A stretch of 64,000 nt of DNA, taken from NCBI GenBank assembly GCA_017305935.1, contig JAFKJU010000020.1, forward strand, positions 1 through 64,000, read 5' to 3'. The notes under the pieces are model-generated. The model saw only the letters and a program-made list of their open reading frames with translations. It was not told the DNA's origin and made no database searches. Shown one piece after another: positions 1 through 7,827 of this stretch. The translations under genes and the position numbers were made by a program. Within the stretch, counting starts at the first letter, position 1. Every line of letters starts with the position of its first letter. Source of the DNA: Hyphomicrobiales bacterium (lineage in GTDB: Bacteria > Pseudomonadota > Alphaproteobacteria > Rhizobiales > Rhizobiaceae).

Positions 1-75
1 CGTATCGCCATGGCCCATGGCGCGCAGCGCATACAGCACATCCGCATTCAAGGCCGGATCGATATTCTTGAGCAT
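1..75 (-). CDS. RbsD/FucU-family sugar mutarotase, N-terminal fragment
   Basis: Only the first 25 codons are inside the window. They read MLKNIDPALNADVLYALRAM followed by GHGD. This is the usual start of RbsD/FucU pyranases/mutarotases (LKNIxPxLxxxxLxALxxMGHGD), and the His in GHGD belongs to the active site in that family. These enzymes interconvert sugar anomers or ring forms so that the kinase receives the right form. The start is ATG at 75, preceded by GGGAGG. It is the last visible gene of a minus-strand sugar operon (kinase, deoR, deoC, aldehyde dehydrogenase). The fragment is too short to separate ribose-type from fucose-type members. Confidence 0.75.
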   Translation of the reverse strand, partial: MLKNIDPALNADVLYALRAMGHGDT

Positions 76-118
76 TGGTCCTCCCGGGCGCCTGCGCGCC
101 CTCTCCTCTGTTTGTCGT

Positions 119-163
119 CATCGGCTCGCCGGCCTCTCCAAGCCGGCGAGCCGATGTTTTTTT
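119..163 (+). terminator. Perfect 15-bp hairpin with T tract between aldehyde dehydrogenase and mutarotase genes
   Basis: Positions 119-133 (CATCGGCTCGCCGGC) pair perfectly with 142-156 around an 8-nt loop, and seven T follow at 157-163. Read on the + strand this is a textbook intrinsic terminator. The flanking genes are on the minus strand, where the hairpin comes after the A run and has no U tail. For them it is more likely an intercistronic stability or processing hairpin, while it blocks antisense transcription entering from the left. Confidence 0.7.
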
Positions 164-2571
164 CACTCCCCGTAAGGGATCCAGATGTTCTTGACGTCGA
201 CGGCGCGGTTCAGGAACAGGCGCCCTTCGGCGGCGGCCGGGTTCATCCAGTCGATGGCCTTGCCGTAATCGACGAAAGTGCGCTTGAGATTGCCGACCGA
301 CAGCTTTTCGACCATGGTCGACAGCTCCGCCGAGCCGAAAGCCCAGACGGCATCGACATCGTTGTGGCTTGCCAGCGTCTTGCCGAGTTCCATGGCGGAA
401 CCGGTGACGATGTTGACGACGCCGGCGGGAACGTCGGAGGTTTCCAGCACGGTATAAAAATCCGTCGCCGCCAGCGGATGCGGCTCGCTCGGCACCACCA
501 CAACACGGTTGCCGACCGCGATCAACGGCGCGACGCTGCTGATCAGGCCCAGCAGCGGCGCTTCCGGCGGGCAGACGACACCGACGACGCCAATGGCTTC
601 CGGCATGGCGAGCGCCACACCGCGCAACGGCGGCTGATGCACCGCGCCCTCGAACTTGTCGGCCCAGGCGCCATAGGTGAACAGGCGCGAGATCGAGGCC
701 TCGACCTCGGCGCGCGCGGCGGAGGCCGACGCGCCGGTCATGGCGGCGATGCGCTCGGCGAATTCGCCGGCCCGGCCGCTGAGGTTCTCGGCGATGTAAT
801 AGAGGATCTGCGCGCGGTTATGCGTCGTGGCCGAGGTCCAGCCGGATGCGCCTTGCGCGGCGGCGACCGCATTGCGGATATCCTTGCGATTGCCCTCGCC
901 GACCTCGCCCAGCACCTTGCCCTTGGGCGACAGTACGGGACGGGAATAATTGCCATCCGGCCGCGCTTGCTTGCCGCCGACATACAGCTTCGCCGTATGG
1001 TCGATGGCCGGCATCGCGAAATCGCCGGTCGTCGATTTCAACACGGGCGCGGTTGCCGCCGGGCGCGGCTTGCGGCCGACCCAGGCCTTGGGCTTCAGGT
1101 ATTCATAGGCGCCTTCGCGGCCGCCCTCGCGGCCGAAGCCGGATTCGCGTTTGCCGCCGAAACCGGCCGCGGCATCGAAGAGATTGGTGGCATTGACCCA
1201 GACGACACCGGCGGCAAGCTTTGCCGCGACGTTCAGCGCGAGACCGATGGTTTCGCTCCAGATGCTGGCGGCGAGGCCGTAGCGCGTGTGGTTAGCAAGC
1301 TGGATCGCCTCTTCCGGGGTGCGGAAGGTCATGGAGACGGCGACCGGTCCGAAGATTTCCTCCGTCGCGACGATGGAGGTGGGTTGTACCTCGGTCAGCA
1401 GCGTCGGGCGATAGAAGGAGCCACCCTTGGGCAGCTCGATATCCGGCTGGAACAGGCTGGCGCCTTCGGCAACGCCTTGCGCCACAAGGCTTTCGATGCG
1501 GCTCAACTGCACCGGCGCGACGATGGCGGCCATGTCGATGGCCTTGTCGAGCGGCTGGCCGACGCGCAGCGTGCCCATGCGCCGCTTCAGGCGCCGGTGG
1601 AACAGCGGCGCGATGCCGGCCTGGACCAGCAGGCGCGAGCCGGCGCAGCAGACCTGGCCCTGGTTGAACCAGATGGCATCGACCACGCCTTCGACCGCGC
1701 CGTCGATATCGGCGTCATCGAAGACGATGAACGGCGACTTGCCGCCCAGTTCCAGCGTCAGCGACTTGCCGGAACCGGCGGTGCGCTCGCGGATGATGCG
1801 GCCGACATCGGTCGAGCCGGTAAACGCGATCTTGTCGACATCGCCGTGATCAACGATCAGCGCGCCTGTAGACCCGTCACCGGTGACGACGTTGAGCACA
1901 CCTGCCGGCAGGCCGGCGGCAGCGGCGAGTTCCGCAAACAGCAGCGCCGTCAGCGGCGTGAATTCGGCCGGCTTCAGCACGACGGTATTGCCGAGCGCCA
2001 GTGCCGGCGCAACCTTCCAGGCGAGCATCAGGAAGGGGAAATTCCACGGAACAACCTGGCCGACGACGCCGACCGGCACCTGATCGGCAAATTCCGTTTC
2101 CTGCAGCTGCGCCCAGCCGGCATGATAATAGAAATGGCGGGCGGCGAGCGGCACGTCGATATCGCGCGTCTCGCGGATCGGCTTGCCGTTATCGAGCGCC
2201 TCGATGACGGCGATCAGGCGCGCATGGCGCTGGATCATGCGGGCCAGCGCATAGAGATGGCGGGCGCGGGCATGGCCGGGCAGCTTCGCCCAGGCGCCTT
2301 GCGCCTTGCGGGCGCTCGCAACCGCTGCATCGACGTCGGCGGCATTGCCCTGGGCGATCTTCGCCAGCAGCGCGCCGGTTGCCGGCTCCAGCGTCTCGAA
2401 ATGCTGGCCGGACTGCGGCGCAACGAAGGCGCCGTTGATGAAATGGCCGAATTCGGCCTTATGGGAGGCCAGCCACTGGCGGGCCTCGCCATCGGCTTCG
2501 GGGGCGGGTCCATAGGACATTTCGTCAAAATACCTGGCGACAGACATGGGGGCAACGGACATCGGGGTCAT
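163..2571 (-). CDS. Aldehyde dehydrogenase with a second, partial ALDH domain
   Basis: An 802-residue protein. Residues ~40-515 form a complete NAD(P)-dependent aldehyde dehydrogenase with PWNFP (~175-179), LELGGK with Glu ~274, and GQVCCAGSR with catalytic Cys ~308. Residues ~520-802 resemble a second ALDH nucleotide-binding half (LYVGGKQ...GVVGVVCPPEAPLLG...GNRVVVVPSEPHPL) but end before any catalytic Cys or Glu, so this half is probably non-catalytic. Start chosen at 2571: ATG overlaps the deoC stop as ATGA, indicating translational coupling. With DeoC, the likely role is oxidation of the acetaldehyde released from deoxyribose 5-phosphate (inference). Function as a dehydrogenase is secure; the substrate is not. 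Confidence 0.85.
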   Translation of the reverse strand: MTPMSVAPMSVARYFDEMSYGPAPEADGEARQWLASHKAEFGHFINGAFVAPQSGQHFETLEPATGALLAKIAQGNAADVDAAVASARKAQGAWAKLPGHARARHLYALARMIQRHARLIAVIEALDNGKPIRETRDIDVPLAARHFYYHAGWAQLQETEFADQVPVGVVGQVVPWNFPFLMLAWKVAPALALGNTVVLKPAEFTPLTALLFAELAAAAGLPAGVLNVVTGDGSTGALIVDHGDVDKIAFTGSTDVGRIIRERTAGSGKSLTLELGGKSPFIVFDDADIDGAVEGVVDAIWFNQGQVCCAGSRLLVQAGIAPLFHRRLKRRMGTLRVGQPLDKAIDMAAIVAPVQLSRIESLVAQGVAEGASLFQPDIELPKGGSFYRPTLLTEVQPTSIVATEEIFGPVAVSMTFRTPEEAIQLANHTRYGLAASIWSETIGLALNVAAKLAAGVVWVNATNLFDAAAGFGGKRESGFGREGGREGAYEYLKPKAWVGRKPRPAATAPVLKSTTGDFAMPAIDHTAKLYVGGKQARPDGNYSRPVLSPKGKVLGEVGEGNRKDIRNAVAAAQGASGWTSATTHNRAQILYYIAENLSGRAGEFAERIAAMTGASASAARAEVEASISRLFTYGAWADKFEGAVHQPPLRGVALAMPEAIGVVGVVCPPEAPLLGLISSVAPLIAVGNRVVVVPSEPHPLAATDFYTVLETSDVPAGVVNIVTGSAMELGKTLASHNDVDAVWAFGSAELSTMVEKLSVGNLKRTFVDYGKAIDWMNPAAAEGRLFLNRAVDVKNIWIPYGE

Positions 2572-3587
2572 CCTATCGCGTGACGGTTGAAGGCCGAGTA
2601 GGCGCCGGTGACATGATGTTCGAGCTGGCGCTCGATATCGGCGAGCAGGCTCGAAGCGCCGATGCGGAACAGATCGGGCTCCAGCCATTCCCGGCCCAGT
2701 TCTTCCTTCATGAGGAACTGGTAGTTAAGAATATCCTTGGCGGTGGAAATGCCGCCGGCCGGCTTGTAGCCGATCTTGATGCCGGTGCGCTCCTCATAGG
2801 CGCGGATCATGCGCAGCATGGTCAGCGTCACCAAGAGCGTGGCGTTCACGCCTTCCTTGCCGGTGGAGGTCTTGATGAAGTCGGCGCCGGCCATCATGCA
2901 AACCAGCGAGGCGCGGGCGACGTTGCGCAGCGTCTTGAGTTCGCCGGTCGCCAGGATCGCCTTCACATGCGCTTCACCGCAGGCCTCGCGATAATCGCGC
3001 ATCTCGTCATACAGCGCCTGCCAGTTGCCGGTCAGCACATGCTCGCGGGTAATGACGATGTCGATTTCCCGCGCGCCGTCGGCGATCGAAGCCTCGATCT
3101 CGCGCAGCTTGACGTCATGCGGGACGAGACCGGCCGGAAAGCCGGTGGAAACGGCCGCGACCGGAATGCCCGACCCCTCAAGCGCCTCGACGGCGGTGGA
3201 AACGAAACGGTGATAGACGCAGACGGCGCCAGTGGTGATGGAACGGTCGCCCATGCCCATGGCATCGAGCAAATCCTGCCGCACCGGGTGACGCGCCTTG
3301 GCGCACAGGCGCTGGACGCGCTCGCGCGTGTCGTCGCCGCTCAGCGTCGTCAGGTCGATGCAGGTGACCGCCTTCAGCAGCCAGGCGGCCTGCGCATCCT
3401 TTTTCACCGTCCGCCTGCCCGGCAGCGTCGCCACGCGCCGTTCGCTTGCGGAAAGATTGACGCGCTGTTCCGCCACCCAGCCGGTGTCGAGCGCCATGCC
3501 GGCATTGCGCGGCCAACCGTGATTAGCAATGCGCGCACCGTCGTCTTCGGTCGCCAGTAATGCCAATGCTGCCTCCCTGCATGCCAT
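2568..3587 (-). CDS. deoC: Deoxyribose-phosphate aldolase (DeoC)
   Basis: Class I aldolase that splits 2-deoxy-D-ribose 5-phosphate into glyceraldehyde 3-phosphate and acetaldehyde. The diagnostic segments are present: EIDIVI with the relay Asp, DFIKTSTGK with the Schiff-base Lys, and GYKPAGGI with the second active-site Lys. At up to 339 residues it belongs to the long DeoC type, with an ~80-residue N-terminal extension over the E. coli enzyme. The first ATG is at 3587; a TTG at 3566 (residue 8) has a better ribosome site (GGGAGG five bases upstream) and may be the true start. The stop overlaps the aldehyde dehydrogenase start. Confidence 0.93.
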   Translation of the reverse strand: MACREAALALLATEDDGARIANHGWPRNAGMALDTGWVAEQRVNLSASERRVATLPGRRTVKKDAQAAWLLKAVTCIDLTTLSGDDTRERVQRLCAKARHPVRQDLLDAMGMGDRSITTGAVCVYHRFVSTAVEALEGSGIPVAAVSTGFPAGLVPHDVKLREIEASIADGAREIDIVITREHVLTGNWQALYDEMRDYREACGEAHVKAILATGELKTLRNVARASLVCMMAGADFIKTSTGKEGVNATLLVTLTMLRMIRAYEERTGIKIGYKPAGGISTAKDILNYQFLMKEELGREWLEPDLFRIGASSLLADIERQLEHHVTGAYSAFNRHAIG

Positions 3588-3693
3588 CGCTATCCTGCGA
3601 GCATTTGTGACTTCATGATCAGGATGATGTTACGATTTCATCATTTCATGACAAAGTCAAGCCATATGACAAATGCCAGCGGTAGGCCTGCCG
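3588..3693. promoter_or_regulatory. Intercistronic region with inverted repeat, possible DeoR operator
   Basis: AT-rich for this window. GCATTTGT at 3601-3608 is matched by its exact reverse complement ACAAATGC at 3669-3676. Between them lie several TCATGA/TCATC repeats (3613-3650). The position between deoR and deoC, inside a same-strand cluster, suggests an internal promoter for deoC controlled by the adjacent DeoR protein. This is inference from symmetry only. Confidence 0.35.
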
Positions 3694-4419
3694 TCATTTA
3701 ACCCGCTGCTCGCCTTCTTCGGTGATCAGCGACTGGAAGGCGCTCATCGGCGCGAAGAAGGCCGGCTTCTGCACGCCGATCTTGCTCCTGTCGGCCACGA
3801 GATGGCAACGCTGCGCCAAACCTATCACCTTCTGCTTGACCGGCACTTCGTGGAAATGCGCGCAGGTCGCGCCGCGGGTGAAATCGATGCCGGCGGCGGA
3901 GAGCAAGGCGATGTTGATACCGAGTTGGTCCAGGGTCTCCAGGCCGGGATTGCCGGAAAAGGAGGCGGTGGAGGGATGGTACAGCCCGCCCAGCATGATC
4001 ATGCGGATATCGGGTCGCCGCGCCAAGCGCTCGGCGACGTTCATGGCGCAGCAGACCACGCTGACATCGGCATTTTCCGGCAGCATTTCAACGAGATGAA
4101 CCAGCGTCGTGCCACAGTCGAGATAGATCGTGTCGCCGCGCGCCACATGTTTCAACGCGTGGCGGCAGGCGGCGCGCTTGGCGCTGGCATGCTGGTTCGC
4201 GGCCAGTCCCAGCTCGTAGGGCGCCTCGCCCTCGCGCTCGCCGGCCAGCATGATGTGGCCGCCGAGGAACTGGAAGGAGGCCGGATTGTTCGCCACGTCG
4301 CGGCGGACCGTCATTTCCGACACCTTCAGCAATTCCGCCGCCCGGCGCACATGCAGCACGCGATGCTCGCCCAGTGCGTCGGCCAACGCCGCAACGCGCT
4401 GGCTCTTTCGATCCGCCAT
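3694..4419 (-). CDS. DeoR/GlpR-family transcriptional regulator
   Basis: A 241-residue regulator. The N-terminal helix-turn-helix (RVAALADALGEHRVLHVRRA then EMTVRRDV) is the DeoR signature. It is followed by a sugar-phosphate-sensing DeoRC domain with DCGTTLVHL, MLGGLYH and LVADRSKIG. ATG at 4419 is preceded by GGAGGCGGGAA; the open frame runs further upstream but without a comparable ribosome site. It lies between kinase and aldolase genes of the same strand and probably represses this operon in response to a phosphorylated intermediate (family knowledge). Confidence 0.88.
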   Translation of the reverse strand: MADRKSQRVAALADALGEHRVLHVRRAAELLKVSEMTVRRDVANNPASFQFLGGHIMLAGEREGEAPYELGLAANQHASAKRAACRHALKHVARGDTIYLDCGTTLVHLVEMLPENADVSVVCCAMNVAERLARRPDIRMIMLGGLYHPSTASFSGNPGLETLDQLGINIALLSAAGIDFTRGATCAHFHEVPVKQKVIGLAQRCHLVADRSKIGVQKPAFFAPMSAFQSLITEEGEQRVK

Positions 4420-4484
4420 TTCCCGCCTCCCTGGCTTGGGATCAGCCAATGATGAAATTGTAACAGAATTTTTCAAGAGACGCC

Positions 4485-4503
4485 AGATTCTTGTTATGAA
4501 TCT
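4485..4503. promoter_or_regulatory. Inverted repeat upstream of deoR, candidate operator
   Basis: AGATTC (4485-4490) and GAATCT (4498-4503) form a perfect 6-bp inverted repeat with a 7-nt spacer, in an AT-rich 88-bp gap between the kinase stop and the deoR start. This suits autoregulation by DeoR. No motif comparison was possible. Confidence 0.3.
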
Positions 4504-4507
4504 GACA

Positions 4508-6010
4508 TTATCTCGATAGGCGATCGAGATCGTCGTAGAGCGCCTGGCTGTGGACGTAGAGTTTTTCGAACACGGCCTGCATGGGTCGGTAGATCTCTGC
4601 CCAGGCGGGATCGGGCACGATCTCCTCGGCATAGGAGACAAAGGCATCGGCCGCATCTTCGACGCGGGAAAACTGGCCGGTGGCGGTGGCAGCCATGGCG
4701 GCGCAGCCGACGATGCCGCATTCGGCCTCCGTCGGCACGAGGATGGGGATGCCGTAGACGCTCGCCTTGATCTTCATCCATAAGGGAGCCCGTGCGCCAC
4801 CGCCGGAGGCGATGACGTGCTCGATCGGCGTGCCGGAGATACGGTCGAGGATATCGATATGGCGCTTCACCGCGAAGGCGACGCCTTCCAGCACCGCGCG
4901 ATGCAGATGCGACAGCCCATGCGCCGCACCGATGCCGAAGAACTGGGCGCGGGCATTGCGATGATCGCCAAGCCGCTCGCCGGTAAGATAAGGCATGAAG
5001 AAAAGCCGCTCGGCGCCGGGCGGCGCCAGACATGCCTTTTCAACGATCTCCTCATAGCTCGCCTGCTTCTCATGGAAAGCGCGGCGCGCCCAGCGCATGG
5101 CGTCGCCGCCGGATTCCAGCAGCATGAAGGCACCCCAATTGCCCTCGACTGTGCCGACATTCGAGACCTGCGCATCGAGCAGCGGCTTTTCGGCAATGGC
5201 GGTGATGATTGCGGAGGTGCCCATCACCTCCGAGCCGACACCCGGCCGGCACACACCGGATCCCAGCAGCGCCACCGGATAATCGCCGCCGCCGACCAGC
5301 ACTGGCGTGCCCTCCTGCAACCCCGTTTCCCGCGCCGCCGTGGCGTTGACATATCCCAGGATCTCCAGCGGATTGCGCAGCGGCGCCAGTTTTTTCCGAT
5401 CGAGGGCGAGCAGGTCGATCATCATCTGCGACCAGTCGCCGGTTTGCGGATCCATCAGGAAACTCGCGCCGCCATCGGTGCGGTCCATGGCGATTTCGCC
5501 CGTGAGACGCAGGTTGATGTAGTCCTTGGGCATCAGCACCGCAGCCGTGCGCGCCCACGCCTCGGGATCGGTATCGCGCAGCCATTGCAGCTTGAAACCC
5601 GGCCAGGCGGGTGCGGCGGGATTGGCGCTGTGGGCGAGATAGGTCGCCGGCCGATGTCGGCGCTCGAAGGCCTCGACATGGGCGACGGTGCGCTTGTCGT
5701 TCCACAGGGGCGCCGTCTCGCGGGCGAGCGCACCGTTATCGTCGACCAGCACCGTGCCGTGCATCTGACCGCAGGCGGAAACGGCGGCGATGCGCGAACG
5801 CGCCTGCGGCTGCCCGGTCAGCACATCGCGAATGGCGGCGACGACGCCGGTCCACCAGTCGGCCGGCCTCTGCTCCGACCAGCCGAACTGCGGAACGATC
5901 TGCTCATGCTCGCGCGCAACGATGGTCAGTACCTTGCCGCGCCGGTCGACGAGGGCGGCGCGCACGCTGCCGGTGCCGACATCGATGGTGAGAAACAGAT
6001 CGCCAGCCAT
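4508..6010 (-). CDS. FGGY-family carbohydrate kinase
   Basis: A 500-residue sugar kinase with the two actin-like ATPase domains of the FGGY family. The N terminus is LTIDVGTGSVRAALVD, followed by SACGQMHGTVLVD, PLWNDKR, a VGGGDYPVALLG segment that should carry the catalytic Asp, and a C-terminal ASGGGARAPLWMKIKASVYG signature. The start ATG at 6010 has GGAGG six bases upstream. Its neighbours (DeoC, acetaldehyde-type dehydrogenase, mutarotase, DeoR) suggest it phosphorylates 2-deoxyribose or a related pentose. Xylulokinase-like enzymes share this fold, so the substrate stays inferred. Confidence 0.85.
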   Translation of the reverse strand: MAGDLFLTIDVGTGSVRAALVDRRGKVLTIVAREHEQIVPQFGWSEQRPADWWTGVVAAIRDVLTGQPQARSRIAAVSACGQMHGTVLVDDNGALARETAPLWNDKRTVAHVEAFERRHRPATYLAHSANPAAPAWPGFKLQWLRDTDPEAWARTAAVLMPKDYINLRLTGEIAMDRTDGGASFLMDPQTGDWSQMMIDLLALDRKKLAPLRNPLEILGYVNATAARETGLQEGTPVLVGGGDYPVALLGSGVCRPGVGSEVMGTSAIITAIAEKPLLDAQVSNVGTVEGNWGAFMLLESGGDAMRWARRAFHEKQASYEEIVEKACLAPPGAERLFFMPYLTGERLGDHRNARAQFFGIGAAHGLSHLHRAVLEGVAFAVKRHIDILDRISGTPIEHVIASGGGARAPLWMKIKASVYGIPILVPTEAECGIVGCAAMAATATGQFSRVEDAADAFVSYAEEIVPDPAWAEIYRPMQAVFEKLYVHSQALYDDLDRLSR

Positions 6011-6333
6011 TCCATCCTCCGCAGTGATGCTGCTTCGAGGTCATGCCCTCCCCGGCGCGACCCCGCTCCCTATTGAGGAGCATTTCGGTCCGGTTCATGC
6101 AAGCCCCGCCGCCCTGCCCACCTGCTTTAAGCACCATATTCTTCGTTAAGGACAACAGCTGTGTCACGGCATTTCTGAACCAATTCTTAAGCAAAACCGG
6201 CCATGGTGAGCGAGGCATCATCGGACAACCGATGGCCTTGCCACGCCACGACGCTGGGGACGGATCTCGCCGGAAAAGGATCGTTGCCAGCGCAAGTGCC
6301 GGGGCCGAATTTTGGATTGAGGACAGGAAAAGC
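6011..6333. promoter_or_regulatory. Divergent intergenic region between sugar operon and polysaccharide cluster
   Basis: 323 bp separating two divergently read units. Part of it is AT-richer (6125-6195). It should contain promoters for the kinase operon (minus) and the Wzz-like gene (plus). I see no convincing -35/-10 pair, hairpin terminator or small gene in it. Confidence 0.4.
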
Positions 6334-7791
6334 ATGACACGGTCTTTTCGCGGGCCCGCCAGCCTTCTGGAGTCGGCACCGCCGGACGCCGGAACCTGGC
6401 CCATGACCTGGGTTCTGCTGAGCCGGGAAGTGCGCCGGCTTGCCTTGCCGATCGTCGTGCTGGCCGTTCTCGGGGGTGCGCTTGGCGGCGGGGCGCGCGC
6501 GCTTTTGCCGCAGAGCTATGTCGCCACCTCCGAAGTGCTGATCGATCCGCGCGGCTTCCAGGTGTTCAAGAACGACCTGACCACAGGCCAGTACGACGCT
6601 AACGCCGCCGTCAACTATGTGGAAAGCCAAAGCCATGTGATGCTCTCGGAAAGCGTTCTGGCGCGGGCACTGACCTATGCCGCAACCGGCCAGGGCACGG
6701 CGGCGTCGCCCGCCGAAAAGCCATCCGCCACGCAGATCAACGCGCTGCGCAAGTCGATCGAGATCACCCGCGCCGAGCGAAGCTATATCCTCTCCATCTC
6801 GGTGAAGGACAAGAACCCGGACAAGGCCGCCAATCTCTCAAACGCCATCGTCGCCGCCTATCTCGACGAGGATTCCGACAGCCGCCTGCGCGCCACGGAA
6901 AAACTGACCGGCGACCTGACCTCGCGCCTCGACCAGCTGCGCGCCCGGCTGGCGGAGTCCGAAATGAAGGCCGAGGAATATCGCCAGAAATTCAAGCTGT
7001 TCAGCAGCGACGACAAGCTGATCGTCGACCAGCAGCTTTCCAGCGCCGTGACCGCGCTGGCCGCCGCAGACGAGCGGCTTTCGCTCGCCCGTGTGCGCGG
7101 CGAGCAATTGCAGAGCGCCGAACCGGGCGTGATCGCCGGCCTTGCCAATCCTTCCGAACAAACCCTGCTCAACACGCTGATCAGCCGCCAGGTGGCGGCA
7201 CGCGAGGAGGTGGCGAAGCTTTCACAGAAATTCGGCAGCCAGCACCCGACCCTGCGCAGCGCCCAAAGCCAGGTCGCCGAGATCGACAGCCTGCTCAATC
7301 GCGAGCTGGAGCGGGTGCGCAGCTCCGGCCAGAGCGCCCTTCGCCAGGCGATGAAGGAGCGCGACGACCTTTCCGCCACCGTCTCGCGCCTCACCGGCCA
7401 GAACGAACAGGCCCGCCGCGCCTCCATCGAACTGCGCGCGCTGGAACAGCAGATCGCCTCCGACCGCGAATTGCTCTCCTCCTTCGAGACACGCGCCCGC
7501 GAAGCCGCCGAATTCGGCAAGATCGACTCCGCCAATATCCGCATCCTCTCTAAAGCCTATCCCGCCGATATCCGCAGCGGTACGGTCGGCATGATCATGT
7601 GGGGCATCGTCGGCATGATGATGGGCGCGCTTGTCGGGCTCGGCATTGCGGCGCTCAGGGCGCTGATCGCCTATGCCCGCTACACCGCCGCGGCCAACGT
7701 CGCCGCGAAAACCGTCGCCTTCCGCCCCCGCCGGACTGCGAACCGGGAGGAGGAGCACTATGCCCCACCGTTACGCCGCCACCGGCTTTGA
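6334..7791 (+). CDS. Wzz/GumC-like polysaccharide chain-length or export protein
   Basis: A 485-residue inner-membrane protein. It has an N-terminal membrane segment (~residues 34-56), a Wzz-type periplasmic start (PQSYVATSEVLIDPRGFQVF), a long coiled-coil region rich in Glu/Arg/Gln, and a C-terminal membrane segment (MIMWGIVGMMMGALVGLGIA). This is the PCP/GumC domain that sets chain length in Wzx/Wzy-dependent export. The C-terminal tyrosine autokinase domain found in ExoP/Wzc is absent. Start ATG at 6334 follows AGGACAGGAAAAGC; upstream in-frame ATGs lie in the intergenic region without good sites. First gene of the polysaccharide cluster. Confidence 0.82.
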   Translation: MTRSFRGPASLLESAPPDAGTWPMTWVLLSREVRRLALPIVVLAVLGGALGGGARALLPQSYVATSEVLIDPRGFQVFKNDLTTGQYDANAAVNYVESQSHVMLSESVLARALTYAATGQGTAASPAEKPSATQINALRKSIEITRAERSYILSISVKDKNPDKAANLSNAIVAAYLDEDSDSRLRATEKLTGDLTSRLDQLRARLAESEMKAEEYRQKFKLFSSDDKLIVDQQLSSAVTALAAADERLSLARVRGEQLQSAEPGVIAGLANPSEQTLLNTLISRQVAAREEVAKLSQKFGSQHPTLRSAQSQVAEIDSLLNRELERVRSSGQSALRQAMKERDDLSATVSRLTGQNEQARRASIELRALEQQIASDRELLSSFETRAREAAEFGKIDSANIRILSKAYPADIRSGTVGMIMWGIVGMMMGALVGLGIAALRALIAYARYTAAANVAAKTVAFRPRRTANREEEHYAPPLRRHRL

Positions 7792-7827
7792 CATGGGTTC
7801 GCGCCGCTTGCGGCAAGGAAACCATCC

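Noticed and set aside
10-2583. 857-codon open frame on the + strand opposite the aldehyde dehydrogenase
   Set aside because: Its translation is Arg/Gly/His/Asp-rich without any family motif; it mirrors codon bias of the real minus-strand gene. The same reasoning removes the other long antisense frames, for example those opposite ugd, pccA, the mutase and the HWE kinase.
4508-6010. Naming the FGGY kinase xylB
   Set aside because: Fold motifs are shared by xylulo-, ribulo- and other sugar kinases and the neighbours are deoxyribose-type genes; no xylose isomerase is nearby.
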